A stretch of DNA of 14,498 nucleotides from an uncultured Collinsella sp. (GCA_900552875.1 USCS01000015.1:1-14498), one strand, 5' to 3'. Shown: positions 6,674 to 13,785, counted from the first letter of the stretch. A program made the numbers and translations. The notes: a model not told the origin generated them from the sequence alone.

Positions 6674-6888
6674 TCTCGAACTGTAACAGGTAGAGGGCCA
6701 AAGTCGGTCTAGTTGTTACAGAACGAGATTGAGTTGAGCCGCCTGTCCTTCCGTCTCGATTTGTAACACGAAGGACTGATTTCGGCAGTTACCTGTTACA
6801 GATCGAGATTGTTTTAGCCGCCTTGCCCGTCTGTCTCATTCTGTAACAGGTAGACCCAATTTTGTCGGCTAGATGTTACAGATCGAGA
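6674..6888. repeat. Array of three 80-bp-period palindromic units (six alternating 15-bp arms)
   Basis: Left arms (TCTCG..CTGTAACA type) start at 6674, 6754 and 6834. Right arms (TGTTACAGATCGAGA type) start at 6714, 6794 and 6874. Every arm begins exactly 40 bp after the previous one and all gaps are 25 bp. Pairing within units is 13/15, 14/15 and 13/15. Gaps within units share a GGTAGA...TCGG..TAG pattern; in the middle unit this is seen only on the minus strand (GGTAACTGCC...), so that unit is inverted. Gaps between units share GCCGCC(T)TG.CC. The array fills the gap between two convergent terminators, is not coding, and does not match a named repeat family that I know. It may be a lineage-specific dispersed palindromic element. 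Confidence 0.85.
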
Positions 6889-6925
6889 TTGTTTGGTCGA
6901 GGCAAGCCACGGGCAATACAAGGGC

Positions 6926-6959
6926 ACAAAAAACGGAGCCGTGTTGCCACGACTCCGTT
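6926..6959 (-). terminator. Terminator of the malQ-glgP unit
   Basis: Reading on the minus strand, AACGGAG (6959-6953) pairs with CTCCGTT (6938-6932) and the inner CGTG/CACG pairs around a 4-nt loop with one mismatch. Six T residues follow (6933-6928). It lies about 30 nt after the glgP stop codon and faces the ABC-operon terminator. Confidence 0.88.
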
Positions 6960-6987
6960 CCTCAAGAGAATGGGTAAGGGGAACGGG

Positions 6988-9255
6988 TTAGTTCAGGTGC
7001 CAGATCTCGTCGTTGTACTGGGAGATGGTGCGGTCGGACGAGAAGGTGCCGGCGTTGGCGATATTGATGAGCGCCTTACGTATCCAGGCGTCCTGGTCCT
7101 CGTAGTCGACCAGTACGCGCTCCTTGGTCTGGATGTACTCCTCGATGTCGAGCAGGGCCATAAACCAGTCCTTGCCCTTAATGTCGTCGTGCAGACGCTG
7201 CAGGCGCTCGGCGTTGCCGGTCGCCATAAAGGCCGGGTTGGTGATGAAGTCCACCAGCAGTTTAATGACGGGCTTGCGGTAGAGCGCGCCGGCGTCATAG
7301 GTGCCGTCGGCGTAGAGTTGCTCGACCTGTTTGGATGAGGCGCCAAAGGTATAGATGTTCTCGTCGCCCACGAGCTCGGCGATCTCCACGTTGGCACCGT
7401 CGAGCGTGCACAGGGTCAAGGCGCCGTTGAGCATGAACTTCATGTTGGAGGTGCCGCTCGCCTCCTTGGAGGCCAGGCTGATCTGCTCGGAGATGTCAGC
7501 AGCGGGGATCACGCGCTCGGCAGCGGTGACGTTGTAGTTCTCGATCATGACAACCTGCAGGTAGGGGGCCACGTCGGGGTCGTTGGCGATCCACTGTGAC
7601 AACGTCAGGATCAGGTGAATGATGTCTTGGGCGATGGTGTAGGCAGGGGCCGCCTTGCCGCCAAAGATGATGGTGACGGGGTGCTTAGGCTTATTGCCGT
7701 TCTTGATGTCGAGGTACTTCCAGATGATGTAGAGCGCGAGCATCTGCTGGCGCTTGTACTCGTGGATACGCTTGACCTGAACGTCGATGATGGCGTTGGA
7801 GGGGATTGTCACGCCCTGCTCGAGCGCCATGAACTGGCGCATGATGGCCTTGGCCTCGGTCTTGGTGGCAACCAGGCGCTCAAGAACATCCTTGTCGTCA
7901 GCGAACTCGGCAAGCTTGCTCAGGTCGCCGGTGCTGCGCCAATCGGTGCCGATTACGTCGTCGAGCAGGCTGGCGAGCGCGGGGTTGGCTCCCTGGATCC
8001 AGCGGCGGAAGGTGATGCCGTTGGTCTTATTGGAGAACTTCTCGGGGTAGATCTCGTAGAACGGATGAAGCTCGGTATCCTCCAGGATCTTGGTGTGGAG
8101 TGCGGCGACGCCGTTGATGGAGAAGCCAAAGTGGATGTCCACGTGGGCCATGTGGACGGTGTCGTATTCGTCGATGATGGCGACGCGCGGGTCGTCGTGC
8201 TCGGCCTTTGCGATCTCATCGAGCTTGGCGATGATGTCGGCGATGGCAGGGGAGACCTTCTGTAGGCTGGCGAGCGGCCACTTCTCGAGGGCCTCGGCAA
8301 GAATCGTGTGGTTGGTGTAGGCGACCATGGAGCGCACAATGGTAACGGCCTCGTCAAACTCGATGTCGTGCTCGGTGGTGAGCAGGCGGATGAGCTCGGG
8401 GATGACCATGGTTGGGTGCGTGTCGTTGATCTGGACCACGGCGTAGTCGGCCAAGTCGTGCAGGTTGCTGCCGCGCTCGACGGCCTCGTCGATCAGGAGC
8501 TGGGCGGCGTTGCTCACCATGAAGTACTCCTGGTAGATGCGAAGCAGGCGGCCCTGCTCGTCGGAATCGTCGGGGTAGAGGAACAAGGTGAGGTTCTTGG
8601 CGATCTCGGTCTTGTCGAAGTCGATGGAGCTGCCGGGGACCAGGCCGTCGTCGACGCTTGCCAAATCGAACAGGCGCAGGCGGTTTTTGGTGGGCTGGCC
8701 GTAGCCAGGCACGTCGATGTTGGCGAGCTTGGAGGTAACGGCAAAGGCGCCGAACTCAACAGTGTAGGAGCGGTCCTCATCAATCAGGATGTCCTGCTCG
8801 TCGAGCCACTCGTCGGGGACGGCCTTCTGCTGATTATCGACAAAGCGCTGGCGGAACAGGCCGTAATGGTAGTTGAGGCCCACACCGTCGCCGGTCAGGC
8901 CCAGCGTGGCGATGGAATCCAGGAAGCACGCGGCCAGGCGGCCCAGGCCGCCGTTGCCGAGCGACGGCTCGACCTCAAACTCCTCAATCTTATTGAGGTC
9001 GTGGCCCGCGGCGACGAGCTGGCCCTTAACCTCGTCATAGATGCCGAGGTCGATCATATTGTTGATGAGCAGCTTGCCGATCAAAAACTCGGCAGAGATG
9101 TAGTAGAGCTTTTTCTTGCCATTGTTGAGCGGGCAGGCGGCTGAGCGCTCCTGCACGAGCTTGACCAGCAGCTTATAAATATGGCGGTCATCGAGCTGCT
9201 CGAGCGAGGTTCCAAAGGACTGCTCGGCGAGTTCTGTGAGATTGATACGGGGCAT
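6988..9255 (-). CDS. glgP: Glycogen/maltodextrin phosphorylase
   Basis: PLP-dependent GT35 enzyme that releases glucose-1-phosphate from the non-reducing ends of alpha-1,4-glucans, in the cytoplasm. Length is 755 residues, the compact bacterial size without the phosphorylation segment of animal enzymes. Conserved blocks are EPSLGNGGLGRLAACFLDS (96-114), INDTHPTM (276-283), VQVKRIHEYKRQ (492-503), FGGKAAP (531-537), and EASGTSNMKFMLNGA with the PLP-binding Lys606. The start at 9255 is chosen over an upstream in-frame codon (9291) because AGGAGG sits 5 nt before it and homologues begin MPRINL-like. It lies 128 nt downstream of malQ on the same strand, with a hairpin in between, and ends at a good terminator. 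Together with MalQ it converts imported maltodextrins or stored glycogen into glucose and glucose-1-phosphate. No glycogen-synthesis gene is visible here. Confidence 0.96.
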   Translation of the reverse strand: MPRINLTELAEQSFGTSLEQLDDRHIYKLLVKLVQERSAACPLNNGKKKLYYISAEFLIGKLLINNMIDLGIYDEVKGQLVAAGHDLNKIEEFEVEPSLGNGGLGRLAACFLDSIATLGLTGDGVGLNYHYGLFRQRFVDNQQKAVPDEWLDEQDILIDEDRSYTVEFGAFAVTSKLANIDVPGYGQPTKNRLRLFDLASVDDGLVPGSSIDFDKTEIAKNLTLFLYPDDSDEQGRLLRIYQEYFMVSNAAQLLIDEAVERGSNLHDLADYAVVQINDTHPTMVIPELIRLLTTEHDIEFDEAVTIVRSMVAYTNHTILAEALEKWPLASLQKVSPAIADIIAKLDEIAKAEHDDPRVAIIDEYDTVHMAHVDIHFGFSINGVAALHTKILEDTELHPFYEIYPEKFSNKTNGITFRRWIQGANPALASLLDDVIGTDWRSTGDLSKLAEFADDKDVLERLVATKTEAKAIMRQFMALEQGVTIPSNAIIDVQVKRIHEYKRQQMLALYIIWKYLDIKNGNKPKHPVTIIFGGKAAPAYTIAQDIIHLILTLSQWIANDPDVAPYLQVVMIENYNVTAAERVIPAADISEQISLASKEASGTSNMKFMLNGALTLCTLDGANVEIAELVGDENIYTFGASSKQVEQLYADGTYDAGALYRKPVIKLLVDFITNPAFMATGNAERLQRLHDDIKGKDWFMALLDIEEYIQTKERVLVDYEDQDAWIRKALINIANAGTFSSDRTISQYNDEIWHLN

Positions 9256-9302
9256 GTTTCCTCCTGTGATGGGTTGATTACATGTCTGCAATTCATAAGA
9301 AT

Positions 9303-9335
9303 CCCGCGCGAGGGGTTGGGGCGGCCTCGCGCGGG
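9303..9335 (-). repeat. Intercistronic hairpin between malQ and glgP
   Basis: Perfect 11-bp inverted repeat CCCGCGCGAGG (9303-9313) / CCTCGCGCGGG (9325-9335) with an 11-nt loop. On the minus strand five T residues come before the hairpin (9340-9336) and only ATTCTT follows it, so it is not a standard terminator in the malQ direction. It may stabilise the malQ message or partly attenuate glgP expression. The rest of the 9256-9383 gap is GC-rich with no clear promoter. Confidence 0.7.
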
Positions 9336-9383
9336 AAAAACGGACGCGTCCGCACGGTGGGGTGGGGTCGGGCGCGGTGGCTC

Positions 9384-10889
9384 CTATTGGGGAAGCTCAA
9401 TTTCGGCTTTCGACGGGATGCGGAAGTAGGTTTCGGTCCAGTCGGTGAGCTTGTGCTCGAGCTCGCGGGTGATGGCGCCATCGAGCATGCGCCAGGTCCA
9501 GTTGCCGCCCAGGGTGGCGGGAGTGTTGATGCGTGCCTCGTTGCCCAGGTTGAGCAGGTCCTGCATGGTGTAGATGCAGGTATCGCTTACGCTGGCGGCG
9601 ATGGTGCGGTTGAGTGCATCGGCCATGGACTCGCCGGCCTGCTGGTGGGTGTACAGGGCAGCTTGCTCGCGCTGACGCGGAGTGGCCGTACCCTCGAACC
9701 AACCGCGCGCCGTCTCGTTGTCGTGCGTGCCCACATAGGCGACGGTGTTGGCAATGTAGTTGTGCGGCAGGTAGTACGAGTTGGTGCCCTCAAAGGCAAA
9801 CTGCAAGATCTTCATGCCGGGGAAGCCCGAGGTGTCGCGCATATCGATGACGCCGGGGGTAAGGAAGCCCAGGTCCTCGGCGATAATAGGCAGCGTGCCG
9901 AGCTTTTCCTCGAGCGTCTTGAAGAACTTGAGGCCGGGGCCCTGCGTCCACGAACCGTAGGACGAATCGGGTGAGGAGAACGGCACCTCCCAATAGGCCT
10001 CGAAGCCGCGGAAGTGATCCAGGCGGATGACATCGTACATGTCGAGGGCGGCGCGGATGCGGCCTTCCCACCAGGAGAAACCGTCGGCCTCCATGGCGTC
10101 CCAGTCGTAGATGGGATTGCCCCAGTACTGGCCGGTGGCCGAGAACTGGTCGGGCGGCGTTCCCGCGACGCTGATGGGATTGCCGGCGGCGTCTATCTTA
10201 AAGAGCTCGGGCGTGGCCCACATCTCGACCGAGTCGTGCGAGACGTAGATGGGCAGGTCGCCGATGATAAGGATGTCGCGCTCGTTGGCATAGGCCTTGA
10301 GGCGGCTCCACTGACGATCGAAGAAGTACTGCGTCATCTGGTGATAGAGCATGCGCGCGGGATGGGCGGCGCAGACCTTGGCAGAAGCCTCACCGCGGGT
10401 ACGGAGCTCTGCAGGCCACTCCCAAAATGCCTTGAGACCGCATTCCTCCTTGACGGTCATGAACTCGCAGTAAGGAATAAGCCAGTCTTCGTTTGCCTGG
10501 ACATAGTCGTCGAAATCGGCCGGCTTGTCGGCGGCAAAGCGCTCGGCGGCGCGGTCGAGAATCTGACGACGGCCAACAAAGATGGCGCCATAGTCAACGT
10601 TGTTAGGGTCGGAGCCCAGGTACACGCCGTCGATATCGCGCTGCTCCAGATAGCCGGCCTCGACAAGCTCGACAAGGTCGATGAAATTGGGGTTGCCCGC
10701 ACGGGCCGAGAACGACTGATAGGGCGAGTCGCCATAGCTCGTCGTCGTAAGAGGCAGAATCTGCCAATAATGTTGTTTGCACGAAGCGAGGAAATCGACA
10801 AAGTCGTAGGCGTTCCAGCCAAAGCCGCCGATTCCGTACGGTCCGGGCAGGGACGAGATGGGCATGAGAACACCGCTTGCACGCTCCAT
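9384..10889 (-). CDS. malQ: 4-alpha-glucanotransferase (amylomaltase)
   Basis: GH77 disproportionating enzyme that transfers maltosyl and longer glucan units between malto-oligosaccharides, releasing glucose and making chains long enough for the phosphorylase. Length is 501 residues, close to Thermus amylomaltase. The catalytic residues are all present: nucleophile Asp291 in VIRLDHFRG, acid/base Glu338 in IIAEDLG, and Asp390 in GTHDNETARGWF. The N-terminus RASGVLMPISSLPGPYGIG is a family hallmark. The reading frame is open further upstream to a TTG at 10967, but the ATG at 10889 matches homologue starts and has GGTGAG 7 nt upstream; the TTG would fall almost on the predicted transcription start. 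It is the first gene of a malQ-glgP unit whose promoter carries the TreR-like palindrome. Confidence 0.96.
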   Translation of the reverse strand: MERASGVLMPISSLPGPYGIGGFGWNAYDFVDFLASCKQHYWQILPLTTTSYGDSPYQSFSARAGNPNFIDLVELVEAGYLEQRDIDGVYLGSDPNNVDYGAIFVGRRQILDRAAERFAADKPADFDDYVQANEDWLIPYCEFMTVKEECGLKAFWEWPAELRTRGEASAKVCAAHPARMLYHQMTQYFFDRQWSRLKAYANERDILIIGDLPIYVSHDSVEMWATPELFKIDAAGNPISVAGTPPDQFSATGQYWGNPIYDWDAMEADGFSWWEGRIRAALDMYDVIRLDHFRGFEAYWEVPFSSPDSSYGSWTQGPGLKFFKTLEEKLGTLPIIAEDLGFLTPGVIDMRDTSGFPGMKILQFAFEGTNSYYLPHNYIANTVAYVGTHDNETARGWFEGTATPRQREQAALYTHQQAGESMADALNRTIAASVSDTCIYTMQDLLNLGNEARINTPATLGGNWTWRMLDGAITRELEHKLTDWTETYFRIPSKAEIELPQ

Positions 10890-10974
10890 GGATGCGCTCA
10901 CCAACCTTCTTGTTGTGGGACCGGCCTGCAGATGGGTGAACAGTCCGCCCCCGGTGTTCTGATTCAATACGCCT

Positions 10975-11003
10975 ATTGTAGAACATGTTGTTTAAACATG
11001 TAT
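10975..11003 (-). promoter_or_regulatory. Predicted malQ promoter with TreR-like operator
   Basis: On the minus strand a weak -35 ATACAT (11003-10998), a 17-bp spacer and TACAAT (10980-10975) form a promoter. The palindrome at 10988-10999 (ATGTTTAAACAA on the minus strand) occupies the spacer and clips the -35, so bound repressor would exclude RNA polymerase. This places starch-dextrin metabolism under the same control as the two transporters. Confidence 0.6.
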
Positions 11004-11052
11004 AGGTAAGATGGAAAAGTTGGTCGAATTTAGGTGAATGGTTACGCGCCAT

Positions 11053-11087
11053 GAAAAAGCCCCGGTCTCACATCGTGAGATCGGGGC
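11053..11087 (-). terminator. Terminator of galE
   Basis: GCCCCG (11059-11064)/CGGGGC (11082-11087), a G-T pair, then TCTCAC/GTGAGA closing on a 3-nt loop. On the minus strand TTTTTC follows directly. The hairpin starts 25 nt after the galE stop codon and insulates malQ from galE. Confidence 0.9.
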
Positions 11088-11111
11088 AAGAACAATCTGC
11101 AGGTTTTTTTG

Positions 11112-12173
11112 CTACTCGGCGTCGGCGAAGCCGTTGGGGTTGTGGCTCTGCCAATTCCAGCTGTCGCGGCACATATCCGCGATGTCGTACTGGGCCTTCC
11201 AACCCATCATGCGCTCGGCCTTGGAGGCATCGCACCAGTTGGCGGCGATGTCGCCGGCACGGCGCTCGCGGATCACGTAGGGCAGCTCCTTGCCGCAGGC
11301 CTTGGAGAAGGCGGCGACGACCTCGAGTACCGAGGTGCCGGTGCCGGTGCCCAGGTTAAAGATCTCGACGCCGGTCTTGCCGTTCATCCAGTTGAGGGCG
11401 GCCACGTGACCAGATGCCAGGTCGCACACGTGGATGTAGTCGCGAACACCGGTGCCGTCGGGGGTGGGGTAATCGTTGCCAAAGACCTGAACGGCCTCGA
11501 GCTTACCGACGGCGACCTGGGCGACATAAGGCACCAGGTTGTTGGGGATACCCTTGGGATCCTCGCCGATCAGGCCCGACGGATGGGCGCCGATGGGATT
11601 GAAATAACGGAGCAGCACGACGTCCCACTCGGGGTCGGCGGTGTGGACGTCCATGAGGATCTGCTCAATCATCCACTTGGTCCAACCGTAGGGGTTGGTC
11701 GCGGGCTTCTTGGGGTCTTCCTCGGTGACGGGCGGATTGTCCGGATCGCCGTAGACGGTCGAGGAGCTCGAGAAGATGATGGACTTGCAGCCATGGTTGC
11801 GCATGACGTCAATGAGCACCAGGGTGTTCTCGATATTGTTGTGGTAGTACTCGACGGGCTTGCTCACCGACTCGCCAACGGCCTTAAAGCCGGCGAAGTG
11901 GATGACACGGTCGATCTGGTGGGTATCGAAGATCTTGTCCATCGCATCGCGGTCGAGCACGTTGGCCTCGTAGAAGGTGAGGTTCTTGGCGGCCTCGTCG
12001 CCCACGATGGTCTTGACGCGGTCGACGGCGACAGCGCTGGAGTTGGAGAGGTCGTCGACGATGACGACCTGGTAGCCACCCTCGAGCAGCTGAACAACAG
12101 TGTGCGAGCCGATGAAGCCGGCGCCGCCGGTAACGAGGACGCAGGTGTCTTTGGGGTCGAGTGCTTTGGACAT
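11112..12173 (-). CDS. galE: UDP-glucose 4-epimerase
   Basis: NAD-dependent extended short-chain dehydrogenase/reductase that interconverts UDP-galactose and UDP-glucose in the Leloir pathway and supplies UDP-galactose for surface polysaccharides. Length is 353 residues, slightly longer than E. coli GalE (338). The Rossmann motif TGGAGFIGSH lies at 15-24, HFAGFKAVGES at 92-102, the catalytic Ser in SSSSTVYG (135-142), and the Tyr162/Lys166 pair in NPYGWTKWM. LRYFNPIGAHPSGLIGED and VRDYIHVCDLA are GalE-specific blocks. The ATG at 12173 has TAGGAG 5 nt upstream; the frame is open to 12245, but the added residues have no family match and that start lies upstream of the -10 box. It is monocistronic, with its own promoter and terminator; no galK or galT is in the window. 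Confidence 0.96.
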   Translation of the reverse strand: MSKALDPKDTCVLVTGGAGFIGSHTVVQLLEGGYQVVIVDDLSNSSAVAVDRVKTIVGDEAAKNLTFYEANVLDRDAMDKIFDTHQIDRVIHFAGFKAVGESVSKPVEYYHNNIENTLVLIDVMRNHGCKSIIFSSSSTVYGDPDNPPVTEEDPKKPATNPYGWTKWMIEQILMDVHTADPEWDVVLLRYFNPIGAHPSGLIGEDPKGIPNNLVPYVAQVAVGKLEAVQVFGNDYPTPDGTGVRDYIHVCDLASGHVAALNWMNGKTGVEIFNLGTGTGTSVLEVVAAFSKACGKELPYVIRERRAGDIAANWCDASKAERMMGWKAQYDIADMCRDSWNWQSHNPNGFADAE

Positions 12174-12210
12174 GTAGTCTCCTATCGAATCAGGAACACT
12201 TCTTGAGGGG

Positions 12211-12239
12211 AGTATAGCGCAGGTAGGGGTGCCAAGAAC
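12211..12239 (-). promoter_or_regulatory. Predicted galE promoter
   Basis: A good -10 box TATACT (12216-12211 on the minus strand) lies 38 nt before the galE ATG. At 17-bp spacing only a weak -35 GTTCTT (12239-12234) is present. This rules out the longer reading frame starting at 12245. Confidence 0.5.
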
Positions 12240-12368
12240 GTGCACAGCGGGAAAACCAGAGGATTGATGTTAACGTACTCATAGAAATGCTTGCGTGGGC
12301 ATAACCTCGACTTTGGCACTTGCATACGAGCCGCCGACCATGCGGTTTGCTGCCGTTCGTGGAAATCG

Positions 12369-12396
12369 TTGGGATGCGCCGGATGTACGCTAATAT
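12369..12396 (+). promoter_or_regulatory. Predicted promoter of the secreted hydrolase
   Basis: TTGGGA (12369-12374), a 16-bp spacer and TAATAT (12391-12396) precede the gene by about 45 nt. CGGAG (12431-12435) is the ribosome-binding site. The rest of the 12240-12368 stretch, between the divergent galE and hydrolase promoters, shows no further structure that I can support. Confidence 0.4.
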
Positions 12397-12440
12397 GTAT
12401 GAGTTGAGCGACATATAAATAAACATGTAACGGAGTAGAT

Positions 12441-13646
12441 ATGTCACCAAACAGCGATTCCATCCTTTCCCAGGAGCTCTCGCGTCGCACTGCCCTCAAG
12501 GCTCTGTTCGGCGCAGCTTCTGCAGCCGTTCTTTTTGGTCTGCCCGCTCGCGCCCATGCGGCTGAGGCCAGCCAAGAAACCACTGACAAACTGAATGCCG
12601 CCCAGGCCCAGCTCGACGAGGTCCAGGCCCAGCTCGACAGCATCGCAAATGAATATGCGGCGCTGGCCAACAAAAACGCCCAGACCCTCAACGATATCGA
12701 GGGCGTACAGGGCCAGATTGACAGCACGCAGGCGCAGATTGATGAAAAGAAGGCCGAGCTCAAAAAGAAGCGCAACGATCTTTCCGATCGCGTTGCCGCC
12801 AGCTACAAGTCGGGCGGCACCAACATTCTGTCGCTGCTACTGGCTTCTGGCTCATTTGAGGAGCTCGTCGCCAACGCGCACTATGTTGAGAAGGTCAACA
12901 AGAGCGACCGCGACGCCATCGAGGACATCCAGACCATCCAGGAAGAGCTCGATGCGCAAAAGACCGCGCTCGAGTCGCAGAAGGCCGACTTGGAGAAGCT
13001 CAAGGACCAGCAGACTGCCCAGATGCAGGACATGCAGGCCAAGCAACAAGAGGTCCAGACCGTGCTGAGCGGTCTTTCCGAAGACGTCAAGGAGCTCATG
13101 GCTCAGCGCGATTCCGAGATTCTCGCTGCCGCCCAGGCTGAGGAGGCTGCCAAGAAGGCCGCCGCTGCCGCGGCCGCCGCGAACAAGAACAATTCCTACT
13201 CGGGTGGTTCGAGCTCGGGTGGTGGATCGTATGCACCCGGAACTCCGCAGCAGAATGCCGGCTCGGGCAAGCAGCAGGCCGTCGTCAACGCGTGCTACTC
13301 CACGCCTTCGCCGGGTCAGAACTGGTGCGCGGCGTGGGTTACCAATGTCTTCCGTAACGCCGGCGTTGGCTACTTTGGCGGTAACGCGTGCGATATGTTT
13401 AACGCCTGGTGCTATAGCTCCGACCGCTCGGCGCTGCAGGTGGGCATGATTGTGGCCGACTCCTCGCATAGCGGCACCGGTACGCCGGGCCTGCTGTATG
13501 GCCATGTGGGCATCTATATCGGCGGTGGCATCGTTATGAGCAACGAGGGCGCCATTACATCGAAGTCGCTCGATTCGTTCATTAGCTTTTATGGTACTGG
13601 CTCTGGCGTGCGCTGGGGCTGGCTCGGCGGTATTGCGCTGTCGTAA
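12441..13646 (+). CDS. Secreted coiled-coil peptidoglycan hydrolase, CHAP/NlpC-like (PcsB-like layout)
   Basis: Exported cell-wall hydrolase, probably an amidase or endopeptidase acting in growth or daughter-cell separation; 401 residues. The N-terminus has a twin-arginine motif SRRTALK (14-20), a hydrophobic core and an AHA-A cleavage site near residue 40. Residues about 45-245 are a long heptad-rich coiled coil (repeated LDEVQAQLDS, ELKKKRNDL, LESQKADLEKL) broken near 118-148 by a PcsB-type hinge (SYKSGGTNILSLLLASGSFEELV). An Ala-rich stretch (235-248) and a Gly/Ser linker (250-276) follow. The catalytic domain (277-401) has Cys296 in NWCAAWV, His355 in YGHVGIYI and a polar Asn368/Glu369 near the expected third position. 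The coiled coil may inhibit the enzyme until a divisome partner such as FtsEX acts, as for PcsB; that is inference. It is monocistronic with its own terminators. Confidence 0.87.
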   Translation: MSPNSDSILSQELSRRTALKALFGAASAAVLFGLPARAHAAEASQETTDKLNAAQAQLDEVQAQLDSIANEYAALANKNAQTLNDIEGVQGQIDSTQAQIDEKKAELKKKRNDLSDRVAASYKSGGTNILSLLLASGSFEELVANAHYVEKVNKSDRDAIEDIQTIQEELDAQKTALESQKADLEKLKDQQTAQMQDMQAKQQEVQTVLSGLSEDVKELMAQRDSEILAAAQAEEAAKKAAAAAAAANKNNSYSGGSSSGGGSYAPGTPQQNAGSGKQQAVVNACYSTPSPGQNWCAAWVTNVFRNAGVGYFGGNACDMFNAWCYSSDRSALQVGMIVADSSHSGTGTPGLLYGHVGIYIGGGIVMSNEGAITSKSLDSFISFYGTGSGVRWGWLGGIALS

Positions 13647-13659
13647 AGCCGACGGGGCT

Positions 13660-13785
13660 GCGTGCCCGCCCGCAATATATTTGATTGCCTGCTCGGGCAG
13701 TCCTACGCAAGACGAAGGCCACATTAAGTGGCCTTCTTTGCGTGCGGAACTCGCGATCAATCAAATATATTGCGGGCGGGCACGC
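13660..13785. repeat. 126-bp element with perfect 28-bp inverted ends
   Basis: Bases 13660-13687 are the exact reverse complement of 13758-13785. The arm is GC-rich on the outside (GCGTGCCCGCCCGC) and AT-rich on the inside (AATATATTTGATTG). The 70-bp centre holds the terminator hairpin listed separately. No target duplication is visible at the edges. Total length and perfect ends resemble a miniature inverted-repeat element, or an extended structured 3' end of the hydrolase message. Confidence 0.85.
13705..13743 (+). terminator. Terminator of the secreted hydrolase, nested inside the 126-bp inverted repeat
   Basis: GAAGGCCAC (13714-13722) / GTGGCCTTC (13728-13736) with a 5-nt loop, followed by TTTG. 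Outer bases ACGCAA/TTGCGT extend the stem across a small asymmetric bulge. The U-tract is short. Confidence 0.7.

Larger units (their letters stand above)
6534..6987. other. Noncoding convergent gap between the ABC operon and glgP
   Basis: This 454-bp stretch holds the ABC-operon terminator (6602-6645), the palindromic array (6674-6888) and the glgP terminator (6926-6959). I see no convincing gene in it on either strand. Because both flanking units end here, the array is expected to be little transcribed from its neighbours. Confidence 0.8.

Noticed and set aside
6674..6888. CRISPR array
   Set aside because: The repeated arms are only 15 bp, alternate in orientation, and the gaps are similar to each other, unlike unique spacers; no cas genes nearby.
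6862..7338. 158-codon open frame on the plus strand starting in the palindromic array
   Set aside because: Most of it is antisense to the glgP 3' end and it reads through the glgP terminator; no ribosome site.
8308..9144. Open frames on the plus strand across glgP (also 7615-8265)
   Set aside because: Antisense shadows of a well-conserved phosphorylase in GC-rich DNA; no ribosome site and no recognisable domain.
10890..10967. N-terminal extension of MalQ from a TTG codon
   Set aside because: It would start within about 8 bp of the predicted -10 box and adds residues with no family match; the ATG at 10889 fits homologues.
10014..11009. 331-codon open frame on the plus strand opposite malQ
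   Set aside because: Runs through the malQ promoter and shows no family features, while malQ retains all catalytic residues.
11109..12206. 365-codon open frame on the plus strand opposite galE
   Set aside because: Exact antisense of galE; the Val/Gly/Asp-rich composition is the complement of galE codons.
12182..12775. 197-codon open frame on the minus strand upstream of galE
   Set aside because: It is antisense to the start of the hydrolase gene and spans both divergent promoters; its Ser/Trp/Ala-rich product looks like coiled-coil shadow.
12852..13760. 302-codon open frame on the minus strand opposite the secreted hydrolase
   Set aside because: It begins inside the 28-bp inverted repeat and is Leu-rich antisense of the coiled coil; no plausible start signal.
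13660..13785. Complete insertion sequence
   Set aside because: Only 126 bp, with no transposase and no visible target duplication; kept as an inverted-repeat element only.
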